Source of the DNA: Petaurus breviceps papuanus
Taxonomy: Eukaryota > Chordata > Mammalia > Diprotodontia > Petauridae
Direction: 5' to 3'
Assembly: GCA_028583685.1 (NCBI GenBank)
Contig: JAMXIF010000220.1
Span: 40,979,710-41,043,709 of the forward strand
Length of the DNA stretch: 64,000 nt
The number at the start of each line of letters is the position of its first letter. The first letter of the stretch is position 1. The notes beneath the pieces were generated by a model, which was given only the letters and a program-made list of their open reading frames with translations, was not told the origin of the DNA and ran no database searches. The position numbers were made by a program, and so were the translations under genes. Below are positions 54,025 to 63,811 of the stretch, piece after piece.

Positions 54025-54215
54025 GTTATCTCCTTTGGCCTTGAGGACAAGTCTGTGAGGTAGTTACTCCAGGTATTTATTATTTTTCTCATGTTACAGA
54101 TGAGGAAACTGAGGCTAAAGGGGTGAAATCACTTACCATACTGTCAGAGGAGGACTCAAACTCGTTTCCATGATTCCAAGAATAAGATGATATCAATTAC
54201 TCCACATAGTATCCC
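54025..54215 (+). mobile_element. MIR fragment
   Basis: 'tgtgaggtagttactccagg', 'tacagatgaggaaactgagg' and 'aggactcaaactcgtttcca'. Confidence 0.65.
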
Positions 54216-54229
54216 CACAGAGTTATATA

Positions 54230-54540
54230 ATGCAGCATAGTAAAGTTGATCAGATACTAATACCCACAGACACTTAATAGCTGTGTGATCCTGGGTAACT
54301 GAAGCCCCAGGGCTCAATTCCTTATCTATATAACGAGCAAAACATATCTACATCCCATGGTTACTGTAAAGGTCCAAAAAGATAATATGCGCAAAGCAAT
54401 GTATATGGATAAAATTCTTCCATTCTATCCTTAGCCATAGCACAGGACTTTGTACCTAGTAAGTGCTTAATTTATGCTTATTGAATTATAAATTTTAAAG
54501 TGCTATACAACAAGTGGTTATTATTGTTGTTAGTGTTGTT
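54230..54540 (+). mobile_element. MIR/THER-type SINE
   Basis: 'aatagctgtgtgatcctggg', 'ggctcaattccttatctata', 'gtaagtgcttaatttatgct' and 'aaagtgctatacaacaagtg'. Confidence 0.6.
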
Positions 54541-54544
54541 AATA

Positions 54545-55210
54545 ATAATGATTATATACATATACCAATATATAATGAGAAAGATGCAGTCAGCCATTCC
54601 ACAGTCATCCTTCAATGAGGCTACTAATCTGTATAACTCTATACTAGTTGCCAGACCTTAGTTAAATCATTGTCTTCTCTTCCTGTATGCTTCTATTTCC
54701 TCCTAGAATTACTATGGCTTTGTGCTTTGTAAATAAATGAAACAAGTCCATCTGTGCAGCTGTTTGATCTAGACAACCTGTTAGTCTGGGCAGTTTGATT
54801 CAATCACCTTTTTAAACTATCTCCTCAAGGAATAAATGCCACAAGAGCATTTTAGGTAATAATAGGTGTTCAAGTTGCTACCAGTGTCTGAGATTTCTCA
54901 TTAACCAAAACCTGCTCCTCTATAATACATGGTGACCTTCTGGATTGACAAATCTGGATAATTATTGACTTCTGTAGAAGTTAGTGTTTGCATATTATTT
55001 TTAGGACATTCAAAATAATAGTCTGACAACTCTGGGAACAACAAAGATGCTAAATCATTATAGAGCAAACACACTGCCTTTCTTATATTTTCAATTGCAC
55101 CAGGCAAACACCAAAGAGACAGGTTTAAATCAAGGCCAAAGGTGATTTAATTGAAATGAACAAGCTCTTTCAGCACCATGGAGACACAACCTTCAGACCC
55201 ACTGAGGCTC
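54545..55210. other. Unassigned DNA
   Basis: No gene or repeat assigned. Confidence 0.4.
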
Positions 55211-55213
55211 TCT

Positions 55214-55214
55214 T

Positions 55215-55303
<89 letters not shown>

Positions 55304-55379
55304 CCTCCATCCCTCCCTCTCTCTCTCTCTTTCTCTCCCTCCCTTCTTCCCTTTATCCCTCCTTCCCTCCCTCTCTCTT
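55214..55379. repeat. (TCA)n-(TC)n-pyrimidine compound tract
   Basis: About 12 TCA units (55,214-55,250), about 25 CT units (55,251-55,300), then interrupted C/T-only sequence to 55,379. It explains His-, Ser/Leu-, Arg/Glu- and Met-run frames. Confidence 0.97.
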
Positions 55380-55474
55380 GCAAGCACATACTGTCTCTTC
55401 CACTCATGTGACATTGACCATTTACTGCCTAGGAGTGTTGTCCATATTTTAAATAATAAAATTCATTTCTGCAA

Positions 55475-55575
55475 CTAGATCACATACACTACAAGGGCAG
55501 TGACCATACTTTCTTCTCCTACCATCCCGAGAACAGTGCCTATACAAAAAGGAGCTGACCAATAAAAGTTGGATG
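55475..55575 (+). mobile_element. LINE-2 3' end
   Basis: 'tacaagggcagtgaccatac', 'gaacagtgcctatacaaaaa' and 'ccaataaaagttggatgg' are degraded L2 terminus. Confidence 0.5.
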
Positions 55576-55589
55576 GTGATGATTATAAT

Positions 55590-55805
55590 AACCGAAGCAT
55601 TATATGCTTCAATGCTTAAAGGTTTTGCAAAATGATTTACATATCATACCTCACCTGGTCCTCATAAAAAATTCTAAGAGGAAAGTGAGAGTAATGTGAC
55701 TTTTTTATGGTCGCACATCTATTAAGTGTCAAAGGTGGCATTCGAACCAAGGTCTCCCCTGATTCTAAGCCCAATGCTCTTTTTACGATGACACTCTACC
55801 TCTCT
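55590..55805 (+). mobile_element. MIR fragment
   Basis: 'ggttttgcaaaatgatttac', 'aagtgtcaaaggtggcattc', 'gaaccaaggtctcccctgat'. Confidence 0.6.
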
Positions 55806-55929
55806 GGTAATGATGACAAGAGAATAAAATGTTTCTTTCCCTACTTCCCTTAATTTCCCCTATTCAAGCACTGCAGCTTTTTTCACTGTCTCCTCTCAGG
55901 AAACTGAATTTTACTGAAGTGTGGAAAAA

Positions 55930-56120
55930 TTCAATTCCTTTAGTCAGTGAATCAGAAGCAGTTATTAAAAATCTACTATGGTGCCAATCCCTGTGCTAGG
56001 TTCTAGGGATGAAAATACAATGGATAAAATAAAATGTGCTCTCAGAGAGCTTACATTATAATAGGAGAGACAACAAGGAGAGAAAGACAGGTACAGAGAC
56101 AGTGAGAGAGTTCCAGAGGG
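55930..56120 (-). mobile_element. LINE-2 3' end
   Basis: 'tatggtgccaatccctgtgc', 'taggttctagggatgaaaat' and 'ctctcagagagcttacatta' are the antisense L2 terminus. Confidence 0.65.
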
Positions 56121-56124
56121 ATAG

Positions 56125-56600
56125 GAGTGATATGGCTATATATATGTGCATGTATACATATATATGAATAAATACAAATGGTTTGAAGTAAAAAGATGCT
56201 TCATCTTCACTGCATCAACCTATTTCATTGTGGGGATAATAAGGATAAGGCATGATCATGCTATATTTATTTGACATGGGTGATTACTTCTTTCAAGTGA
56301 TAGAACTGATGTATAAATACTCATTTTTTCCATGCTTCAGTGGATTTGTGACCTTTTCCACATGGATACTTCTTCCATTAGAGCAACACATCCACATCTG
56401 TATCATTCTTCCCATAAATCCATGCCCATGTACTCCCTGCCAATCCATCTCCTCCCACAAATCCTTCATGGAATATCTACACAACCCCCAGACAGTTTTA
56501 CTCAGTGTCTTGTATACTCAGTACCAGTGTAGTAGTGTTCGTGTATTGTTATCATGTCTATGTGAAATTTTGTCAGTGCTACTTCCATAACATCTCATAT
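56125..56600. other. Unassigned DNA
   Basis: No clear gene. A 112-codon plus frame (56,252-56,590) has no similarity I recognise. Confidence 0.35.
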
Positions 56601-56604
56601 CTGT

Positions 56605-57080
56605 CCCATTTTCTCTGCTCACAAGACCACTATCCCAATCCAATTTCTTATCACCTCTTGTTTAAACTATTACAAAAGTCTCCTAATTGGTCTCTCTTCC
56701 TCAGGTTCTACCATTTGTTTTGTTTCATTTTTTGAGAGTTTTTTTTTTAATTAACCCTCACAAAAGGAAATAATACTCCCTTCTCCAATCTACCTCATAC
56801 ACAATGGTTAAAGTGATTTTCCTAAAGCCAGTTTCTAACCATGTCACTACTCTGCTCAATAAACTCTACTGGTTTCCTCTAGCCTCTAGCATCAAATGGA
56901 AATTCCTCTCTTTGGGCCTTCACAACTTGCATCCCACTTACCTTCCCAGCCTAATTGTTCATCATTCCCCTATTTGCTCTCTATGGCCCAGCCAAACTAG
57001 TCTGGTAGCTATTTCTTATACTGCACTCTATTTCTCATCTCTGCATCCAGAACATATTCTCCTTATCTCAACCTCTTTAT
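56605..57080 (+). mobile_element. LINE-2 ORF2 C-terminus, part 1
   Basis: The plus-strand frame at 56,804-57,193 starts with MVKVIFLKPVSNHVTTLLNK, then LYWFPLASSIKWKFLSL and YLPSLIVHHSPICSLWPSQT, the characteristic L2 ORF2 C-terminal tail (VIFLKxxSDHVTPLLxKLxWLP). It is split by a SINE and resumes at 57,308. Confidence 0.85.
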
Positions 57081-57307
57081 TGTTGTTTAGTCATTTTTCA
57101 GTAGGGTCTGACTCTGTGACCCCATTTTGGATTTTCTTGGCAAAGATACTGGAATGGTTTGCCATTTCCTTCTCTAGCTCATTTGACAGATGAGGAAGCT
57201 GAGGCAAACAGGGTTAAGTGACTTTCCCAGGGTCACACAACTCACATGAGGATAAATCGTCCTGCCTTCAGGCCCAATACTCTATACACTGCACTACCTA
57301 GCCAATC
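57081..57307 (-). mobile_element. Marsupial tRNA-derived SINE (long type), nested in L2
   Basis: Antisense: 'gttgtttagtcatttttcag', 'ggattttcttggcaaagata', 'agatgaggaagctgaggcaa', 'gtgactttcccagggtcaca', 'cactacctagccaat'. The imperfect flanks CTCAACCTCTTTA and CTCCACCTCTTAG are a probable target duplication. Confidence 0.9.
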
Positions 57308-57605
57308 ACCTCCACCTCTTAGAATCCCTAATTTCCTTCAAAACTCAGGTGAAGAGCTGCTTTATACATGAAACATTTCTTGATCCCCCAACCTATCCAA
57401 CTGCTATTGCTCTCCTCCCAAAAATAATATTGTATTTATTTTTGTGTATAATTTGCCTAAATTTAAATGTGAACATACTATCTCTTTGAAAGATTGTAAG
57501 CTTCTTACATATAGCAACTATTCCATTTTTGTCTTTGTCTTTTATCTCCAATGCCTGGCACACAATTGGCACTTAATAAATGTATTTTCATAGATGTATT
57601 ACTCT
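57308..57605 (+). mobile_element. LINE-2 3' end, part 2
   Basis: 'ccttcaaaactcaggtgaag', 'cctggcacacaattggcact' and 'taataaatgtatttt' complete the L2 to its 3' terminus. Confidence 0.8.
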
Positions 57606-57614
57606 TAAAAAAGA

Positions 57615-58555
57615 AACCAGATTCATTGCTTTTTACATGCATTTAAAATCTGTCCTGGAACAACATCCCCATTAATAACAAAGGCAGTAACAACAGCAAA
57701 CAAAAACCCTCGTCACAAACATACATAGATCAACAAAAATATTCTCACATTGGCCCTGACCCCAAATAGATTTCTTCCTCTGCATTTTAAATTCATTACT
57801 TCTCTGGCAGGAGTGGGGTAGAGTGTTTCTGAGGCAGTGTTCTGGATTCATTATTAAGTACTATGTTAATCAGAGTTCACAAGTCATTGAAGAGACTTGA
57901 TTCTTCTATAATGCTGTTGGCACTGTAGAAATTTTTCTGCCCACTTTAGTCTGTACCAGTTCACTGAGGTCTTCCCAATTACCTATGGAATTATGTATTT
58001 CATCTTTTTTTAAGTCACTATGATAGTCCAGAAAATTAATATGCCATAATTTGTTTAGCTATTCACCAATGAGAGAGCAACCCCTTAACTTCCAAATTGG
58101 GGCTACTATGAAAAGAACTACTATAAAGATTTTTTTTAATGTACAAGTTCTTTTCCTCTTTCTTTGACCTCTTTGGGAGATTACCTAATAGTGGTCTAAC
58201 CAAAAGATATGAACTTTTTAGTAACTTTTAGGGGATAGTTCCAAATAGTTTTCCAAAATAGTCAAATCAATTCAGAACTCCATCAAAATTGCACTACTAT
58301 TTTTCCACAGAATCTCCAGTATTTATTTTTCTTTTTGTGTCATCTTTGCAAGTAGTGTGTTGCTTAAAATTGCTTTAATTTTGATTAACCTAATTATTGA
58401 TTTAGAGCACTTTTTTCATATGTTTGTTGATAGCTTGGATTTCTTCTTTTGAAAATTGCATGATCATTGTCTGTGACCATTTTTCTATTGCGGAAAGTAT
58501 GACAGATTTTTTCCCATTTTTCATTTATTTGGTATCTTTCTTCCAATTTCAGCTA
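57615..58555 (-). mobile_element. L1 3' region, older, antisense
   Basis: 'aatatgccataatttgttta', 'gctattcaccaatgagagag', 'tccaaatagttttccaaaat' and 'attgatttagagcactttt' follow the same order as the antisense L1 at 33,780-34,330 but are more diverged. Confidence 0.7.
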
Positions 58556-58589
58556 TAAATTCATCATTAAATATCAAGGACTAAAGCTA

Positions 58590-59643
58590 GTCATAAAGCC
58601 AAGCATGATCAGCTTTCCAGAGGACTGCTGCTGTGAACAGATTTAAGGTTCTGATTACATGGTATAGTGAACTCTCTATTCAGCAGTAAATTAAGGCAAA
58701 ACATTCACAGAAAACAAAGTACAGCATTCACAATGTTATAACATAACAAGTTATCACTAAAGTGGCCACATAGTTTTCACCAAAGTGGCCTCATAGTTTT
58801 AAACAAAAGATACCATTCAGTAAGACCTTAACTCAATTATACTTAGGGAGCAATACTCCTTAAGCGACACAAAGTACAATCATTCAGTAAGTCTTTAATT
58901 CTGTCATCCTTAAGGAGCAGGCCTCCTTAACGGACACAAAGTACAAAGGTCAAAGTTCTCCACCCCTAGGTCACAATAAATCGTAATCTTCTGGTCAGCA
59001 TTAAGTACCCAAGAAGAGGTCTTTTCATCTTGACTTGAGGCTGTCTCTCAGAATCCATGGTTCCTCTTCCATGGTCCCAGCTCCTGCTTGACTCTACCCA
59101 ATTATCACCTGGATTCAAAGGTAGGCAGGTCTCAACTTCTTGTCCAGCTCCTCGTATAGTTCCTCATCCAGTTTCTCGTCCAGTTCCATGTTGAAGGTCA
59201 CAGTGTCCAGTCTAAATCAAGTCCTTCACAGTTTCTGTCTCTGAGAAGACAAAGCTTAACAGAGCCAAAACAACATTCATTCAAATTGCTAGCACCATCA
59301 TCAATCCATTATATGCCTGTGAAATCAACACAGACCTACACACAAAGTCTGAGAACTCAACACAAATTGGCAGTACAGTACTAGGACCTCCAAATCTCTC
59401 TTCCAGGACTTCTTTAAACAGAAAACAAGAAAATCCTCTTTCAGGGCTTCCAGTAAGATCCCAGGGCTTCTGTACAAAATATCACAAATAAAAATCAACA
59501 CAGAGTGCCTGGCCACCACAATGTTCCCCTTCTCAATTCTGCTCTTTCGTAGCTTGGGCTTCTCCTTATATATGATCATTAGCTCCTCCCTGTTCTGCCC
59601 CTTCCTGTTGCATCAGCAAGTTCCTCCCACTATGGGGTTCACA
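58590..59643 (-). mobile_element. Antisense LTR retroelement 'H' (fossil)
   Basis: The right-hand part (about 59,230-59,643) looks like an LTR: its reverse complement starts TGTGAACCCCATAGTGG, shares 'ccccttcctgttgcatcagc' with the U3 of LTRs 'B' and 'D', and has a CATATATAAGG TATA box. The left part shares 'aaagtggccaca' plus downstream sequence with the internal region of element 'C' (21,477), so it is internal sequence. No gag, pol or env domain seen. The left boundary is uncertain and no second LTR was confirmed. Broken and incomplete. Confidence 0.5.
58813..58951. repeat. Tandem duplication of about 68 bp inside element 'H'
   Basis: 'cattcagtaagaccttaact ... ctccttaagcgacacaaagtacaa' is followed directly by 'cattcagtaagtctttaatt ... 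ctccttaacggacacaaagtacaa'. Just before it, 'aaagtggccacatagttttc' is duplicated as 'aaagtggcctcatagtttta'. Confidence 0.75.
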
Positions 59644-59947
59644 AGTTCTGTTTCTTAATAAAGACTTGATATAATCAGGGCAAGGCTCAAAAGCACTTGA
59701 ACTCAAACAAGATGCTAAACACTTAAGTAGCTGAAACAAGTTACTAAGTACTTCTTTGCTTGCCATTACACCAGGTTGGATCTTGGTATAGTGGAAAGAG
59801 CTTTGAATTTGGGATGATTTGTCTTCGATTGGCCTCATGCCAACTTTCTGAAGCTTTGTTTCTACAGACCCCTCTGTTTATTGATTGTTCTTTTTGCAAT
59901 TTATTGTCAAACTTCTTATATCGTTTTACAAATGAGTTTGTACTCTA

Positions 59948-60146
59948 AACTAGAATCACAGAATCTTAGAGTTGGAAAAGAATTGAAAGACCTATAATTC
60001 AATCCAGAATGGAACAATAATCCACTCACTATAATACTTGGCAAGTATTCATCTAACCTTTGCTTAAGGACTTTAAGTGAGTGAGACTCTACTACCAATG
60101 AAAGCAGTTCATTTCTGCTTGAGATAGCTTTATTAAGAAGAGTTTT
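59948..60146 (-). mobile_element. CR1/L3 3' end, part 1
   Basis: 'cacagaatcttagagttgga' (the antisense CR1-type terminus), 'caagtattcatctaaccttt', 'gcttaaggactttaagtg' and 'actctactaccaatgaaagc' follow the antisense CR1/L3 3' region. Confidence 0.75.
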
Positions 60147-60308
60147 GTTTTTGGATTTTTTAAGCAATTGGGGTTAAGTAACTTGCTCAAGGTTACACGG
60201 CCAGGTGTTTGTGGGTGGGTGCTAAGTGTCTGGGCCCAGATTCGATCCCCCAGGTCATCCCGACACTGGGGCCAGTGCTCTTACTCGCTGTGCTACCTGG
60301 CCACCCCA
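60147..60308 (-). mobile_element. Young tRNA-derived SINE, subtype 2, nested in CR1/L3
   Basis: The reverse complement begins GGGGTGGCCAGGTAGCACAG, has GGGGGATCGAATCTGGG as B-box region and ends CCCCAATTGCTTAAAAAATC. A perfect 13-bp target duplication TAAGAAGAGTTTT lies at 60,134-60,146 and 60,309-60,321. Confidence 0.92.
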
Positions 60309-60560
60309 TAAGAAGAGTTTTTTATTCTTTATATCAAACCCAAATTTTCCTTTCTGAAACTTCCATCTATCCCACCTAGTTCTGTTCTCTAGAACTAAGT
60401 AGAAAAAGTTAAATCCCTCCTCCATTTGACAGCACTGAAAATACATTAAAATGGGTATTATATTCCCTCTCACTCTTCTTTTACATTCTAAGCAATCCTA
60501 ACTCCCCTAACGGATTCTCAAGGAATGATATCAAGGACCTGCCCAATCCTGATTGCCTTC
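60309..60560 (-). mobile_element. CR1/L3 3' end, part 2
   Basis: 'tctatcccacctagttctgt', 'ttaaatccctcctccatttg' and 'acagcactgaaaatac' continue the same CR1/L3 copy after the SINE. Confidence 0.75.
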
Positions 60561-60839
60561 TTTAGGGTCAAAAATAGAAAGAAAGGTTCATATACTTGTC
60601 ACTAGAGAAAAGATAAGGAAATGCAACTCCCTTCATTGGAGAAGTGAAGGACCATGGATGTGGAATACCATCAGACTTAATCAATGTGTTGGTTAATTTT
60701 GCTAGACTACTATCTTCGGGGGGTGGGGAAGAGAGGAATGGAGGTTTGTCCTTTACTTGTTATTTTTATTTTTTTATAGCAGAGGAAATGTCATTTCAGA
60801 AATTAAAGTGATGTGAAAACAAATTTTATCATATTTTTA

Positions 60840-61170
60840 AAAAATTAAGTCTAATATATACCAAAATGTTCATAGAAGAGCTTTTTGCAGTACTAGAAAC
60901 AAAGTGGGTACACATCAATTTGAAAATTGCTGAGTAAGATATGGTATATGAATGTTATGGAATATTATTACTGTGCAGCATAAAGCAATGAATATGACAG
61001 TTCAGAAACAGGAGGATTTGTATGAACTCATTTAGAAAGTGAGCACAACTCCTTCCTCCCAGAAGAGAGATGGGTGATAAGGAGGGCATAATGTTACATA
61101 TATGGTAACACATAGCCACCACATTGATTGTTTTCTTTTGCTGTTCATTATGGTTCAGTTCTGAGGTGAG
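60840..61170 (+). mobile_element. L1 3' end fragment
   Basis: 'aaatgttcatagaagagctt', 'gggtacacatcaatttgaaa', 'atggtatatgaatgttatgg' and 'aggatttgtatgaactcatt'. Confidence 0.6.
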
Positions 61171-61251
61171 AGAGAATATACAGAAATAGCTGATACTTGG
61201 TAAGTACCTAATGCCTTTTTTCATTCATCATTCCTTCATTTGTGATGTAGA

Positions 61252-61289
61252 AAGAAAGAGAGAGAAAGAAAGAAAGAAAGAAAGAAAAA

Positions 61290-61344
<55 letters not shown>

Positions 61345-61352
61345 GAAGAAAG
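61252..61352. repeat. (AAAG)n microsatellite, left of gap
   Basis: Nearly perfect AAAG units running into the N block. Confidence 0.97.
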
Positions 61353-61452
61353 NNNNNNNNNNNNNNNNNNNNNNNNNNNNNNNNNNNNNNNNNNNNNNNN
61401 NNNNNNNNNNNNNNNNNNNNNNNNNNNNNNNNNNNNNNNNNNNNNNNNNNNN
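61353..61452. other. Assembly gap of 100 N
   Basis: Exactly 100 unknown bases, the conventional placeholder for a gap of unknown size, inside a purine microsatellite. True length and content are unknown, and frames running through it are meaningless. Confidence 0.99.
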
Positions 61453-61574
61453 AGGAAGGAAGGAAGGAAGGAAGGAAAGAAGGAAGGAAGGAAGGAAGGA
61501 AGGAAGGAAGGAAGGAAGGAAGGAAGGAAGGAAGGAAGGAAGGAAGGAAGGAAGGAAGGAAGGAAGGAAGGAAG
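61453..61574. repeat. (AAGG)n microsatellite, right of gap
   Basis: About 30 AAGG units. The unit differs from the AAAG unit left of the gap, so at least one transition is hidden in it. Confidence 0.97.
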
Positions 61575-62335
61575 ATAGTTAATTTGGTATGACCTGTTCT
61601 TGATGAGAACATATACACACATGAGTGTGAGAGAGATGTGGAGTAACCAAATCATTGGGTGTTTGATCTCTGCTACCTTTTCTAGATATTCACTATTCAT
61701 CTCTCTAAATATTATATTCTGGAATTTTTCAAGAATCTTTTGCTTACTTGAATGGTGCAGATTTCATGTTTCTCTTTTTTTTACTTGGGACAGTTGCTAG
61801 TTTCCAATGCTGTATAGTATCTCCTCAGTTTTCATTGCTACTTTTGGTTGCCATGTCTCTCTCCTTGTCAAGAAAATATGTAAACATACAGAGAGATATT
61901 TAATACATATAAATAGTATAATATATACATACATGCATACATACATACACATATATTTGCATATATGTGTTTAGAATGATATGATGACATTGATTATAGC
62001 TCTTTATTTATGGTTCCCATTGCATGTTCTTCCAATGTGAAAAGAAAGCGATAAAACAAAAGAATTTGATAGGTTATATATGTAAGATGTCTGTGCAAAA
62101 CAGAGGGTTTTGTATGCATGTTAGTTACTGTAGGTGAGAACTAAGGGAGGAACACTAGGCAGATACAAGGAAACTAATTTTTCTCTCCTTGTTCACAATA
62201 GCATGTGCTGCCTTCTTCTGAGTCGGAAGGGAAAATAGCCCATTGTCTTATTTTCCCCATAATATTTCTAGCAGATGGAAGATAATTGATGTTATTATCT
62301 GATATCTGACTGAGGCCCCAAAGTTTACATTTATA
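61575..62335. other. Unassigned DNA
   Basis: A short (CATA)n run lies at 61,925-61,965. No gene. Confidence 0.45.
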
Positions 62336-62339
62336 TACT

Positions 62340-62460
62340 TTAAAAGCTGGAAAGGATCTGAGAGATCACTTAGTCTCACCCTGCCCCACCACCACCACCA
62401 TCACGATTTTTCACATAAAGAAACTGAGACCCACATAAGGAAAATTATTTTCCACACATA
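62340..62460 (+). mobile_element. MIR/L3-like SINE fragment
   Basis: 'aaagctggaaaggatctgag', 'agatcacttagtctcaccct', 'aaagaaactgagacccacat'. Resembles the 36,965-37,069 fragment. Confidence 0.5.
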
Positions 62461-62469
62461 CAGGTAGCT

Positions 62470-62614
62470 CAGGTCTGCACAGCCTGAGGCCCATAGGCAT
62501 ACCTGGTGGCCCATTAAAAATGTGGAGGATGTTTTTCTCTATGTTTTTTGTAGGTTGCCCCAAATCCTTTGGTGTGCCACAAGGGGCTCATGGGCTGCAG
62601 GTTATGAAGGCCTG
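62470..62614. mobile_element. Small hAT-like non-autonomous DNA transposon
   Basis: 145 bp with imperfect terminal inverted repeats: the left end CAGGTCTGCACAGCCTG and the reverse complement of the right end CAGGCCTTCATAACCTG, with 19 of 25 terminal positions matching. Flanks AGGTAGCT (62,462-62,469) and AGGTAGAT (62,615-62,622) form an 8-bp duplication with one mismatch, as hAT transposases make. No coding capacity. Confidence 0.65.
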
Positions 62615-62624
62615 AGGTAGATCG

Positions 62625-63805
62625 ATGCTGTTTCCATTGTACCATTGATATCTAACCCAGAAGTTCATATGCTATTGTTTGCTATCGTCCTGAAGGAACA
62701 AAGATATGAGATGGTTTAGGTCCAATTCTACTAGAAGTTGATTGGATGCTCTCTCAATGTCTAATTAAGTACCAAAAGTCTATAAATTATGTTTCTTATA
62801 AATGTAATAACTATTTAAAAGAGAAAATCATTAAAAAAAAACCTCACCAACCAAGGAGCTATCCATCAGATTACATTGTCCATTGTCCCCAAACCCCAAT
62901 AGGATGCTAGAATTATCAATGATAACAATAAAAGGTAACATATTTAAAAAGCTGACTTTCCTGGGAATTGGGACTTAAGAGACAAGGAAAGAATTAGGAG
63001 GAGATAAGAAGAGGTAGGAACTAAAAAAAGGGAAATATTATGAATTACACTATATCAAAATCATTAAGCCAAATTCCACCTTTGATCTACCTGAAAAAAA
63101 AAATGTGGGAGACTATATACGGAGTAAAATCATGGTATAATTCAGGGGACCCTGGCTCTAACAGAGAAGGGAAGTGGGTTTTCGCAACCACAGAGAAGCA
63201 AGCACACAACCAATTTATAAAAGGGACACAAGACTTTTGTGGTATAACTCAGAACCTCCTAAGTTAAGAAACTAGCTAATATTAAGAAAAGTAAGAAAGG
63301 CTGATTGGAGACAAGATTTTAAATTGAGAACTATGATCCTATCATAATTATTATGATAATTATTTTAAATTGAGTAACTCTCTAAAGTGCTTATCTTGTA
63401 AAGGATAAAAAATTATAGGCTTCACTGAGCAGCTACCAAAGCTCCAGACATCATTTAGATGAGAGTCTGAATGAGGGGAAAAATCTAACAAACAAAAAAG
63501 CAATCTTAGGAAATCATACAAGGCATTCTGGGGAAGGAAAGTAAAACCAGTTCTATCATGGTGAGACTCTAATATGGCAATAAGGTGAAGCTAGTGGGAA
63601 AGAACCCTCTCAAAATCCCCTCCCTCACTGTAGGCACTAGGATCTAAATGGGGGGCAAAAATGCATGAAAGAAGCCATAATCTTCAATTCATAACCAAAA
63701 ATTGAATTAGGAAAATCAACTACAAAGTTGTATGCCTTAATAATGTTTCCCTCCCCGATACCGAATAAACTTGGCCACTCTAAGAGGCCTGAATGAAAAT
63801 ACTGG
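62625..63805. other. Unassigned DNA, about 1.2 kb
   Basis: No gene or assignable repeat. A 75-codon plus frame (63,040-63,267) has no similarity I recognise. Confidence 0.35.
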
Positions 63806-63811
63806 GAGGCA

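Noticed and set aside
61208-61700. Long frames with Leu-Pro-Ser-Phe or Lys-Glu-Arg repeats
   Set aside because: They are microsatellite translations running through an assembly gap of 100 N.
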